From assembly GCA_943331005.2 (NCBI GenBank), contig CALQJX020000014.1, positions 42,840 to 106,839 on the forward strand: a DNA stretch of 64,000 nucleotides, in the 5' to 3' direction. Shown here piece by piece: positions 15,271 through 23,979 of this stretch. This DNA is from Bordetella parapertussis. GTDB lineage: Bacteria; Bacteroidota; Bacteroidia; Chitinophagales; Chitinophagaceae. Position numbers and translations under genes: made by a program. The notes under the pieces were generated by a model. That model searched no databases. It had not been told where the DNA came from and worked only from the letters and a program-made list of their open reading frames with translations. Position 1 is the stretch's first letter. Every line of letters begins with the position of its first letter.

Positions 15271-16296
15271 TTATTGTTTCACTTTCAGCCTTTTGAGGGC
15301 CAGTTTGGGCTTGTCGAAGTTAGAATCGAGCTTGTTGGCGGTTCTGTAGTCGTCTATGGCGTTGTTGAGGCTGTCCATCATTTCGCTGCACAGGCCGCGG
15401 TTGAAGTAGGCTGCAGGGTTGCCGGGCGAGTTCTTCACCACCATATCATACTGGCGCCAAGCCTTTGCTACAGAGTCTTCCTGCATCAGCAGATAGCCCA
15501 TATTGAAGTAAGCATTGGTATAGTGACGGTTCTTGATGATGCAACGGCGGTATTCGGCCTTGGCACGTGTGGCATCGCCCATTTCCTGGAAGAAGGTGCC
15601 CCTGGCAAATATGGGGAACACATCTGTAGTGTCCATGGCATAGGCATTATCGAAGTAGCGCATGGCCAGGGTATCTCTTTTGCTGCTCAGCAGTACGCCC
15701 AGCTGCACTATGGCTTCGCGATAGTCGGGGGCTACCTGCACAGCGGTCTGGAAGTTGGAAATGGCCTTGGCCGTATCGTGAGTGTCTTTATAGATCATCC
15801 CTTTCAGGAAGTAGGCTTCGGGGTCGTATACGTTCTTGCGCAGCACTATGTTTATCTCGGAGAAGGCACGCGGATAGTCCTGCAGGTACAGGAAGAGCTT
15901 GGCTATCTTGAGGTGCGCCTTGCGGTCGTCGGGTTTCAGGTTGATGGCTTTCTGTATCCATTCTATGGAGCCGGAGAGGTCTTTGTTTTCGAACAGCAGA
16001 TCGCCAACTGCGCTGTAGTATTCGGCCTTGGAAGAGTCGAGGGTAACAGCCTTTTTATAGTCTTTCAGTGCAAGTGAGTCGAATTTCAGCTTTTGCAGGG
16101 AGCGCCCGCGCTGAAAATACAGCACCGCATCGTTGGGGGTTTTGTTTATTTCCTCGGTAATACTCTTGAGGGTAGGGTCTTGTTTGAATATAGGATCAGA
16201 GTCGGCAGTATCAGCGACGGGGCCATTGCTGTTACAACCGGTAAAAAGTAAGATGCCTACCAATAGTGGCAGATACTTTAACCAAGCGCTTTTCAT
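15271..16296 (-). CDS. Tetratricopeptide-repeat lipoprotein
   Basis: A 341-residue lipoprotein with signal peptide and lipobox LFTGC (Cys21). A short Asp/Ser-rich linker leads into seven or more TPR units covering about residues 50-335 (for example AVLYFQRGRSLQKLKFDSLA, AEYYSAVGDLLFENKDLSGS, PAAYFNRGLCSEMMDSLNNA). It is probably a periplasm-facing scaffold anchored in the inner leaflet of the outer membrane. No catalytic domain. It has its own TATTTTTG promoter element just before the ATG and probably leads the rpe transcript. Confidence 0.85.
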   Translation of the reverse strand: MKSAWLKYLPLLVGILLFTGCNSNGPVADTADSDPIFKQDPTLKSITEEINKTPNDAVLYFQRGRSLQKLKFDSLALKDYKKAVTLDSSKAEYYSAVGDLLFENKDLSGSIEWIQKAINLKPDDRKAHLKIAKLFLYLQDYPRAFSEINIVLRKNVYDPEAYFLKGMIYKDTHDTAKAISNFQTAVQVAPDYREAIVQLGVLLSSKRDTLAMRYFDNAYAMDTTDVFPIFARGTFFQEMGDATRAKAEYRRCIIKNRHYTNAYFNMGYLLMQEDSVAKAWRQYDMVVKNSPGNPAAYFNRGLCSEMMDSLNNAIDDYRTANKLDSNFDKPKLALKRLKVKQ

Positions 16297-16300
16297 GCCG

Positions 16301-16308
16301 CAAAAATA
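16301..16308 (-). promoter_or_regulatory. -7 promoter element for the TPR lipoprotein gene
   Basis: TATTTTTG on the minus strand, only 4 bases from the ATG at 16296, predicting a leaderless or nearly leaderless transcript. Confidence 0.6.
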
Positions 16309-16371
16309 TTAAAAAGAATGATGCAGAAGGGCATACAGATATAGAGAGTTCTGAAGTTTGCCCATATACGG

Positions 16372-16698
16372 CTATGGAGTGGAGATTTTATCGAGGCCTA
16401 TACCAATCAAAATATCTACTATGAGTCCGATGCCGGTGATCATGAGTCCGAAAAAGACGGGGTATTTAGCAAAAAAGCCCCATATGTGCGGGTTTTTGGT
16501 CTTTTTGCGGAATTCGGCATCCAGGCCGTGTTTTCTGAACACGAAAACGGCTATTGTTTGAAACAATATTACTATGCCTATTGCCAGTGCTTCTTTCCAT
16601 GCCGGGTTTCTGTTGAAGTGAGTTATGGAAGAACTGAGCGGTGCTATGGTAGCGGTTACCAGCAATATATACAGTATAGATCCGTTTTGGCCTTTCAT
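16372..16698 (-). CDS. Small hypothetical membrane protein
   Basis: A 108-residue protein with three likely membrane segments: residues about 8-24 (ILYILLVTATIAPL), 36-54 (ALAIGIVILFQTIAVFVF) and 80-101 (FFGLMITGIGLIVDILIGIG). A basic loop (RKHGLDAEFRKKTKNPH) lies between the second and third. I do not recognise the family. It is divergent from mfd and has a TATATTTG element 4 bases before its ATG, which supports it as a real gene. Confidence 0.65.
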   Translation of the reverse strand: MKGQNGSILYILLVTATIAPLSSSITHFNRNPAWKEALAIGIVILFQTIAVFVFRKHGLDAEFRKKTKNPHIWGFFAKYPVFFGLMITGIGLIVDILIGIGLDKISTP

Positions 16699-16702
16699 AG
16701 GG

Positions 16703-16710
16703 CAAATATA
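16703..16710 (-). promoter_or_regulatory. -7 promoter element for the small membrane protein gene
   Basis: TATATTTG on the minus strand ending 4 bases before the ATG at 16698. Confidence 0.6.
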
Positions 16711-16773
16711 TGCAAATAGGTAAATGCTATAGGCAGTGCCGCAGGTACAGCAATTCGGTTGCCTGTTTCCCCC

Positions 16774-16781
16774 TATCTTTG
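16774..16781 (+). promoter_or_regulatory. -7 promoter element for mfd
   Basis: TATCTTTG followed by GCGCCCC and ATG at 16789. The transcript should begin almost at the start codon. It rules out the in-frame TTG at 16759, which lies upstream of the element. Confidence 0.7.
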
Positions 16782-16788
16782 CGCCCCG

Positions 16789-19700
16789 ATGAACCTGGAA
16801 GTACTGCAGGGCTTATACCAGAATGATATCCGCATAAAACAAATTGCGGCAGGTAGTGCTTTGCCCGGACACAAGATGAGGGTTTACCTCGATAATCTGC
16901 GCGGTTCGTCGGTGAATTTTATAGCTGCCGCACTGTGGCAGCTTACCAACAACAATCACGTCTTCATACTCAACGACCGCGAAGAGGCTGCCTATTTCCA
17001 CAATGATATAGAGCACCTTACCAAGGGATTGGATGTATGTTTCTTTCCTGATTCCTTTAAGCGTTCGGGCCACTTCAATGAGCTGCACAGCAGCCATGTG
17101 ATGCTGCGCACGGAGGCCCTTACCAAAATAGCCGGCAAAGACCCGCATAAAAAGGTGCTGGTCACCTACCCGGAAGCGCTGTTTGAGAAGGTGGTCAACC
17201 CAACCTCGCTTACCGGCAACATGATAGCCATAAAGGTGGGCGAGCAGCTGGATATAGATGCCCTGCTGGAGCGTTTTGTGTCTGTAGGCTTCAGGCGAGA
17301 GGATTTTGTGTATGAGCCCGGGCAGTTTGCCATGCGTGGTGGTATACTGGATATCTATTCTTTCGGCAACGAACATCCCTACCGTATAGAACTGTTCGAT
17401 ACGGAGGTGGATAGTATCCGCATATTCAATCCCGAAACACAGCTTTCGGAGCGCAAGCTGATGCAGGTATCTATATTACCCAATATTGAGACCCGCTTTG
17501 AGGCGAAAGAGAAAATATCGCTGCTGGACTTCCTGCCGGCCAATACGCTGGTATGGGCAAAGGATCTGCAGTTTGTAATAGGCCGGCTGGAAAAGATGGC
17601 CGCCGACCTGCCCGATACCATGAGGCTGGGGCAGGTAGCCATAGACCATGAGGAAGAGTGGCTGAAAGAGATATCGAGAGCCGATTTTGAGGCAGACGGT
17701 ACCTGGCAGCAAAAGATAAAGGAACGGCATCTGCTCGAATGGTACAACCATTCTCTGGAGAAGATAACCGGCGATGAGGCCGATACCACCTTCCTGTTTG
17801 CCACAGAAGAGCAGCCTGTTTTCAACCGCCAGTTCAATATGCTGATAGGCGATCTGCAGAAGCGTATAGCCAACAAATATGTACCCTACATATTTGCAGA
17901 GAACCCCAAGCAGCTGGAAAGGTTGCGCAGCATATTCGACGATCTGAATGCAGGTATCACCTTTGTGCCGGTACCTACAGCCATCAGCAAGGGCTTTATA
18001 GATCACGACAAAAGAGTGATCTGCTATACCGATCACCAGATATTTCAGCGCTATCATAAATACAATGTAAAGCAGGCCTACTCTAAGGGTAAGGCACTGA
18101 CGCTGCGTGCGCTGCGCGAACTGACCCCGGGCGACTATGTGACACACATAGACCATGGGGTAGGTGTGTATAGCGGACTGCAGAAGATAGAAGTGAACGG
18201 CAATATGCAGGAGGCCATCCGCATATTGTATAAGGATAATGATGTGCTTTATGTCAACATCAACTCGCTGCACAAAATAAGCAAGTACACCGGCAAGGAA
18301 GGCACGTTGCCGCGGGTAAACAAGCTGGGCAGCGATGCATGGCAGAAGCTGAAGAACAAGACCAAGAAGCAGGTAAAGGATATAGCCGCCGATCTCATAA
18401 AGCTATATGCCAAAAGAAAGGCGTCGGAAGGGTTTGCTTTTACTACAGACAGTTATCTGCAGACAGAGCTGGAGGCTTCTTTCTTTTATGAAGATACCCC
18501 CGACCAGGGCAAGGCCGTTGCCGATGTGAAAAGAGATATGGAAAGCCCGTCTCCAATGGACAGGCTGGTGTGTGGCGATGTGGGTTTTGGCAAAACAGAG
18601 ATAGCGGTGCGTGCTGCCTTCAAGGCGGTTGCCGACAGCAAGCAGGTGGCAATACTGGTGCCCACTACCATTCTGGCTTTTCAGCACTACAATACTTTTA
18701 AGGACAGGCTGAAGGATTTTCCCTGCAATGTGGATTATGTGAACCGTTTCAAATCGGCCAAGGAGAAGAAAGAGACATTTAAGCGACTGGAAGAGGGCAA
18801 GGTGGATATAGTGATAGGTACGCATGCGCTGCTGGGTAAGGATGCCAAATTCAAAGACCTGGGATTGCTGATCATAGATGAGGAGCAGAAGTTTGGTGTG
18901 GGCTCTAAAGAGAAACTACGTGAGCTGAAGGCGAATGTAGATACCCTCACCCTTACCGCTACACCTATTCCCCGCACGCTGCAGTTCTCTCTGATGAATG
19001 CGCGCGACCTCAGCATCATCAATACACCGCCGCCCAACAGGCAGCCGGTGCATACCGAGGTATTGGTATTTGATGAGTATGCCATAAGGGAAGCTATTTA
19101 TTACGAAACAGAACGTGGCGGACAGGTGTTCTTTATCCACAACAGGGTGCAGAGCCTGCCGGAGATGGTGACACTGCTGCGCAACCTGTGTCCCGACCTG
19201 TCTATAGGTATGGCACACGGACAAATGGAAGGACACCAGCTGGAAGAAGCGCTGTATAAATTCATAGAGCGCGAATTTGATGTGCTCTGCTGTACCAATA
19301 TAGTAGAGAGCGGTGTAGACATACCCAATGCCAATACCATAATAGTGAACAATGCCCATCAGTTCGGGCTAAGTGATCTGCATCAGCTGCGTGGACGTGT
19401 GGGTCGCAGCAATAAAAAAGCATTCTGTTATCTGCTGGCGCCGCCTATGAGCCTGCTGCCGGGCGATAGCCGCAAACGCCTGCAAACACTGGAACAGTTC
19501 AATGAACTGGGTTCGGGTTTCCAGATAGCTATGCGCGACCTGGACATACGCGGTGCGGGCAATCTGCTGGGTGGCGAGCAAAGCGGTTTTATTGCAGAGA
19601 TCGGTTTCGAGATGTACCAGAAGATACTAGCCGAGGCCATGCGCGAACTACGTACCTCCGACTTTAAAGATGTCTTTAAAGAAGAGCTGGAACGTAAGAA

Positions 19701-20172
19701 CGATTTTGTGAGTGACTGCACCATAGATACCGATCTGGAGATACTGATACCGGACACCTATGTGGAGAATATCACCGAGCGACTGTCGTTATACACACAG
19801 CTCGATGATCTGGAGACGGATGAAGAGCTGAATAAATTTGCGGTGGAGCTGCAGGACAGGTTTGGCCCTATACCACCTGCAGTAGAGGATCTGTTCACTA
19901 CGCTGCGCTGCCGCCAGATAGCCTGCGGACTGGGCTTTGAAAAACTGATACTGAAGAACGAACAGATGCGTCTGTACTTCGTCAGCAATCCCGATTCTCC
20001 TTACTTCGAGTCAGCAGTATTCAATCATATACTGGCCTACATACAGAACCGCACCATCAATGCGCGCCTGAAGCAGGTGGGCAAGAATTTCCTGCTCGTA
20101 GTAGACCGCATGCGAAAGATGAAGGATGTGCTCAGCTTCCTGGAAGGAATGAGGATAAAGGATAAAGCCTGA
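16789..20172 (+). CDS. mfd: Transcription-repair coupling factor Mfd
   Basis: ATP-dependent DNA translocase that removes stalled RNA polymerase and recruits the UvrA/B excision machinery. It has 1,127 residues, the family's normal size. An N-terminal UvrB-like module (about 1-370; YEPGQFAMRGGILDIY) is followed by an RNA-polymerase-interacting domain (about 445-540; TPGDYVTHIDHGVGVYSGLQ). The superfamily 2 motor follows, with Walker A GDVGFGKTE near residue 596, DEEQ near 695, TATPIPRT, VESGVDIPNANT and the QLRGRVGRS motif. A C-terminal regulatory domain lies after about residue 980. The start is ATG 16789, set by the promoter element. It converges on the GLPGLI gene with a 4-bp gap. Confidence 0.97.
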   Translation: MNLEVLQGLYQNDIRIKQIAAGSALPGHKMRVYLDNLRGSSVNFIAAALWQLTNNNHVFILNDREEAAYFHNDIEHLTKGLDVCFFPDSFKRSGHFNELHSSHVMLRTEALTKIAGKDPHKKVLVTYPEALFEKVVNPTSLTGNMIAIKVGEQLDIDALLERFVSVGFRREDFVYEPGQFAMRGGILDIYSFGNEHPYRIELFDTEVDSIRIFNPETQLSERKLMQVSILPNIETRFEAKEKISLLDFLPANTLVWAKDLQFVIGRLEKMAADLPDTMRLGQVAIDHEEEWLKEISRADFEADGTWQQKIKERHLLEWYNHSLEKITGDEADTTFLFATEEQPVFNRQFNMLIGDLQKRIANKYVPYIFAENPKQLERLRSIFDDLNAGITFVPVPTAISKGFIDHDKRVICYTDHQIFQRYHKYNVKQAYSKGKALTLRALRELTPGDYVTHIDHGVGVYSGLQKIEVNGNMQEAIRILYKDNDVLYVNINSLHKISKYTGKEGTLPRVNKLGSDAWQKLKNKTKKQVKDIAADLIKLYAKRKASEGFAFTTDSYLQTELEASFFYEDTPDQGKAVADVKRDMESPSPMDRLVCGDVGFGKTEIAVRAAFKAVADSKQVAILVPTTILAFQHYNTFKDRLKDFPCNVDYVNRFKSAKEKKETFKRLEEGKVDIVIGTHALLGKDAKFKDLGLLIIDEEQKFGVGSKEKLRELKANVDTLTLTATPIPRTLQFSLMNARDLSIINTPPPNRQPVHTEVLVFDEYAIREAIYYETERGGQVFFIHNRVQSLPEMVTLLRNLCPDLSIGMAHGQMEGHQLEEALYKFIEREFDVLCCTNIVESGVDIPNANTIIVNNAHQFGLSDLHQLRGRVGRSNKKAFCYLLAPPMSLLPGDSRKRLQTLEQFNELGSGFQIAMRDLDIRGAGNLLGGEQSGFIAEIGFEMYQKILAEAMRELRTSDFKDVFKEELERKNDFVSDCTIDTDLEILIPDTYVENITERLSLYTQLDDLETDEELNKFAVELQDRFGPIPPAVEDLFTTLRCRQIACGLGFEKLILKNEQMRLYFVSNPDSPYFESAVFNHILAYIQNRTINARLKQVGKNFLLVVDRMRKMKDVLSFLEGMRIKDKA

Positions 20173-20176
20173 CGGT

Positions 20177-20920
20177 TTATATTATCACCCACCAAACATT
20201 TCTCGATGCCATACTGCCCCATTTCTTGAAGCTCTCGTACACATTGTCGTGCAGTTCTTTTTCGTTTACCTTCTTTCCTTTTTCTGATACGTTAAAGTCT
20301 GTTTCCCTGGGTGCGGTCAGTTCCACCTTCGATGCTACCCATGTGGTGTGCAACCTGGGTATGGCCAGTTCAAGTATCATGCCGGGCAGGCCGCCAAACA
20401 TTTCGGGGCCGCCACTCACAGGTATGTCTTCGGTATAGAAAGCTACTACATAAACTGTGTCGCAGATGCGGCCCACAGCCTTGCGGCATTTATAGTTCGC
20501 TATAGTGCGTATTTCATCTTTTTCTTTCCAGTCCATCACTCTGATGCTGTCCTGCACAAAGAACTTCTGATCGAAGACAGATTTGCTGGCCTTTACGGTG
20601 CCTGCTTTGAAATCGGTAAGCACTACATTGTCGGTAGCAGGGCCACCGCCAAACATCTTGTACATATTAGTGCTTTCCACCTCTCTGCCCGGCTTGTAAA
20701 TGACGCGTGCCGTATCAAAGATCATATCGAAGAAGGTAGTGTTGAATTTGGGCATCTGCGCCTTCATCTTTTCTATCCATGCATTGCCTTCCATCTCTTC
20801 CATCTGCGCATGCATGTTCACCTTTCTTTCAAATTCTATTTTGCCCGCAAGAGTGTGCTGCGCCTGAGACCTGAAAGAGGCAGCAACCAGCAGCAGTATA
20901 AGTATCGTATATTTTCTCAT
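20177..20920 (-). CDS. GLPGLI family exported protein
   Basis: A 247-residue protein with a signal peptide (cleavage near SQAQ). Its C-terminal half holds the family hallmark as GGPEMFGGLPGMILELAIP, preceded by the YKCRKAVGRICDTVYVVAFY strand region typical of GLPGLI proteins. These Bacteroidota proteins are exported and of unknown function, frequently encoded beside an outer-membrane beta-barrel protein, as here (28 bp downstream of it). The stop is only 4 bp from the end of mfd. Confidence 0.85.
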   Translation of the reverse strand: MRKYTILILLLVAASFRSQAQHTLAGKIEFERKVNMHAQMEEMEGNAWIEKMKAQMPKFNTTFFDMIFDTARVIYKPGREVESTNMYKMFGGGPATDNVVLTDFKAGTVKASKSVFDQKFFVQDSIRVMDWKEKDEIRTIANYKCRKAVGRICDTVYVVAFYTEDIPVSGGPEMFGGLPGMILELAIPRLHTTWVASKVELTAPRETDFNVSEKGKKVNEKELHDNVYESFKKWGSMASRNVWWVII

Positions 20921-20948
20921 TGTAGTAGTTCTTTGTTGTGGTTACAGA

Positions 20949-23759
20949 TTAGTGCCTCATCATTCTCATGCCGCCCGATGGTGGTGGCGGTGTGCCTGCC
21001 GGTGTACGGCTGAAATTCCAGATCACGTTCAGCATGCCATAGCGGCGAATGGTGTTATAGCTGTTCTGTGTGACAACGCTGCCACTGGCTGTGCGGCTGA
21101 AACCAATATTCTGATTCAGTATATCGAACACAGAAGCGCGTACTGCCAGCTGTCCATTTTTCAGGAACTTCTTTTCTATGTAGGCATTCCACTTTATCAC
21201 GTTGTTGTTGCTGGTGAAAATAGCTGTCTTCTCCCGGAACATCATATCTACAGAGCTGCCTATTTCTATTTTCTTAGGCAGCTGCACCGATCCGTTCAGG
21301 TCGTTGTTGAAGATGTAGTAGCTGATGGTGGTGGGATTGTTGGTAGAAGCATTGGTATTGTAAATGATCTCGGGATTCCACCTCAGCTCGAACTTGTTTT
21401 CCTTGTCATAGTTCAGGTAGGGGCCAAAGGTGATACTGTTGTTATCGCTGCTGTTCATTACGCCGTTTATCTTGCTGTTTACATGATATAGAGAGCCGCT
21501 AGCCTGTGCCCCCAGCATGAAATCGGACTTGCCGATCTTGAAGCCATAACCAATGAAACCGAATCCGTTGTAGTTGCCGTCAACATTTATGTATTTGGTT
21601 TTGCTCACCGGGCCTGAAATGGTTTGTTCTGTGCTTATGGCATTTGATATGGTACTGAAAGAAGCATTGGCCCACAGGAATCTGCTCTGCAATATCTTGT
21701 AGTCATTAAAGCGCAGCGATATCCGGTTGGTGAAGCTCTGTTCGAGGCTTGCATTGCCCTCTACTATATTCAGCGGATCGGTGTTCTGCTGGTACGGCTG
21801 AATCTGGCTGATGGTAGGCTGTGTGGTACTGCCCTGGTAGTTGAGGTTGAAGCTGGTCTGCTTGCCTATTCTGTAGGTGAATGATGCCTTGGGGAAAAGA
21901 TTATAGAACTCAGGGTTGGTAGTGGCATTGCCACGCATCATATCTGTTTGTGTATAGTCAGTCTTAGACGCATCCGATCCGAAAGAGAAATTGATCTTTT
22001 TGAAAACGAACTTGAAGTTGAGCCCTGCAGATTGGGTGAGTATATTGAAGCGGTAATCACTGCTGAGGCTGTCTACAGGTACTTCTTTGTAGGTAGATAA
22101 GCTACCCGGAATTGTATCGTAGGTTTTATTCTCAGAGGTGCTGTTATTTACCGTCAGGCCATAGCTTACCTCGGTATAGGCCACTTTAGAGAGTGGTTCG
22201 GTATAGGTAGCCTTGCCGGAGAATGCCAGTGTATTTGTGTTATTGATCTTTTGCTGCTTTGTGCTTGCTGTAAATGGCAGGTTGCTGCTCGAAATGTCGG
22301 AGGTTAAAAGACCGGTGCTCCTGGAATCCTTGTAGTTTTCCTTGGCATCTACAGAGAGGGTTCTGCCTTTCTTTGCAAATTTCCTGCGCAGCAGGAAGTC
22401 TGTATTGATGAACTGTGCATTGGCATCGCTGGTCAGTTCCCTGTCGTTATAGCTGGTATCGGGTGCGTCTGCCGTTTTGAAGTAGTTGCTGGTGTGGTAT
22501 TTCGATGTGGTATTCGATGTCTTCACACCTGCGGTAGAGGTGATCTTTACAGAGGTGTTGCTGTCTATCTTCCATTCATACATCAGGTCTATGCCGTGGC
22601 GGTCTCCTGTGCTGAATTGTTTCTTGGTCATATCCGTTACCCTTATAGAGTCGGTGAGCGAATACTGGTTCATGGTATTGCCGTCTATATCCACATTTTG
22701 ACGGGCAAAACGGTAGTTGGCAGCGAGGTGATGTTTGGCTTCATTCCATTTGTCGGCATAGTGTGCGCCGCCTGTCCAGGTAGATGGTAAACCTTCTCCA
22801 TTGTACTTGCCATTCCATCCGTTGAAGTCTTCATCGCCCCTGCTGGAAGTAACGAAGGAACCATCTTCTGTTATTTCTGTGGAGCCGTTGCCGCTGCCGA
22901 ATTTGTCATTGTCCTGCCAGCCAAGCCCCACCTTGTCGGTGTTGGATGCTATGCCGAAAGCGGATAACTGACGTTTGGCCTTGAAGGCATTGATCATTGC
23001 CTGATTCTGGAAATAACCATCAGATCCGCCACCTGCATCCGCCTTGCCGAAAAAGCCTTTTTTCTTGTCTTCCTTCAGCTCCAGATTGATGGTCTTTGTT
23101 TTTTGTCCGTCATCTATGCCCGTAAAGTCTGCCTGATCGCTTTTCTTGTCATATACCTGTACTTTCTTCACCGCATCGGCCTGCAGTCCCTTGGTCACTA
23201 CCTTGGGGTCGTCAGAGAAAAATTCTTCGCCATCCACCAGTATCTTCTGCACAGTTTCGCCCTGCGCTATTACCTGTCCGTTCTTGTCTACCTGAATACC
23301 AGGCAGCTTTTTCAGCAGGTCTTCTACTGTTGCACCTTCTTTCACCTTGAAGCTGTCAGCCATATATTCGGTAGTATCGCCCTTTATCTTGATGGCCGAT
23401 ATCTGCTGTGTCAATACGAATTCGCTGAGCAGATGCGATTTGGATACCATCGGCAAATCGCCGAGGTCGGTGTTCTTCTTTACGTTGAGTACATCTATAT
23501 AGTCTGCAAACCCCGGAAAGGTGACACGAAGGAAGTATTTGCCCTGCTTGCGCACTTTAGCCTCGAAGCGGCCATTGAGGCCGGTGCGTGCATGTGTCTC
23601 TATTACAGAGTCGGCAGTACGTATCAGCACTACAGATGCCATGCTCAGCGGGTTGTTATTCAGCGTATCTGTCACCGATCCCTTTATGATATAAGGTTGT
23701 GCCCAACCCGGTACAGAAAGGCAGCTCATGCAGAAAATAAGCGTGTACAATTGTTTCAT
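20949..23759 (-). CDS. Outer-membrane beta-barrel protein with carboxypeptidase-like domain
   Basis: A 936-residue TonB-receptor-like barrel of the OMP_b-brl_3 type. From ATG 23759 (MKQLYTLIFCM) there is a signal peptide ending PGWAQ. A carboxypeptidase-regulatory-like domain follows (about 20-105; IIKGSVTDTLNNNPLSMASV ... GLNGRFEAKV), then a plug containing KEGATVEDLLKKLPGIQVDK and ILVDGEEFFSDDPK, then a barrel of about 650 residues. A Pro/Gly-rich C-terminus (TPAGTPPPPSGGMRMMRH) replaces the usual terminal aromatic residue. The partner GLPGLI gene follows at once. Substrate unknown. Confidence 0.88.
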   Translation of the reverse strand: MKQLYTLIFCMSCLSVPGWAQPYIIKGSVTDTLNNNPLSMASVVLIRTADSVIETHARTGLNGRFEAKVRKQGKYFLRVTFPGFADYIDVLNVKKNTDLGDLPMVSKSHLLSEFVLTQQISAIKIKGDTTEYMADSFKVKEGATVEDLLKKLPGIQVDKNGQVIAQGETVQKILVDGEEFFSDDPKVVTKGLQADAVKKVQVYDKKSDQADFTGIDDGQKTKTINLELKEDKKKGFFGKADAGGGSDGYFQNQAMINAFKAKRQLSAFGIASNTDKVGLGWQDNDKFGSGNGSTEITEDGSFVTSSRGDEDFNGWNGKYNGEGLPSTWTGGAHYADKWNEAKHHLAANYRFARQNVDIDGNTMNQYSLTDSIRVTDMTKKQFSTGDRHGIDLMYEWKIDSNTSVKITSTAGVKTSNTTSKYHTSNYFKTADAPDTSYNDRELTSDANAQFINTDFLLRRKFAKKGRTLSVDAKENYKDSRSTGLLTSDISSSNLPFTASTKQQKINNTNTLAFSGKATYTEPLSKVAYTEVSYGLTVNNSTSENKTYDTIPGSLSTYKEVPVDSLSSDYRFNILTQSAGLNFKFVFKKINFSFGSDASKTDYTQTDMMRGNATTNPEFYNLFPKASFTYRIGKQTSFNLNYQGSTTQPTISQIQPYQQNTDPLNIVEGNASLEQSFTNRISLRFNDYKILQSRFLWANASFSTISNAISTEQTISGPVSKTKYINVDGNYNGFGFIGYGFKIGKSDFMLGAQASGSLYHVNSKINGVMNSSDNNSITFGPYLNYDKENKFELRWNPEIIYNTNASTNNPTTISYYIFNNDLNGSVQLPKKIEIGSSVDMMFREKTAIFTSNNNVIKWNAYIEKKFLKNGQLAVRASVFDILNQNIGFSRTASGSVVTQNSYNTIRRYGMLNVIWNFSRTPAGTPPPPSGGMRMMRH

Positions 23760-23956
23760 ATAATCAATATTAAGGCGGTCGGCGCCTTGCATCCGGTAGT
23801 TTTGAAAAATATCAGCTTGTAAAACAACAAAACTAAGTTTTATTAAGTGCTCATATTCATCTAATTATTAGTAGGGGTAAGATGTATTTAACTTTTTCTT
23901 ACCAGTTTGCAGGCGCTTACTGTTTTTCTCTTAACACCCAGCAACTTTTCAGCGTT

Positions 23957-23964
23957 TACCTTTG
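23957..23964 (+). promoter_or_regulatory. -7 promoter element for the FUSC gene
   Basis: TACCTTTG, a TAnnTTTG match. The TTG at 23962 overlaps it, which argues for the TTG at 23980 (after AGAGG) as the start codon. Confidence 0.5.
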
Positions 23965-23979
23965 TATTTTACAGAGGTA

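Noticed and set aside
16759..16788. Upstream TTG start for mfd adding ten residues
   Set aside because: It would place translation before the TATCTTTG promoter element, and the added residues do not match the family.
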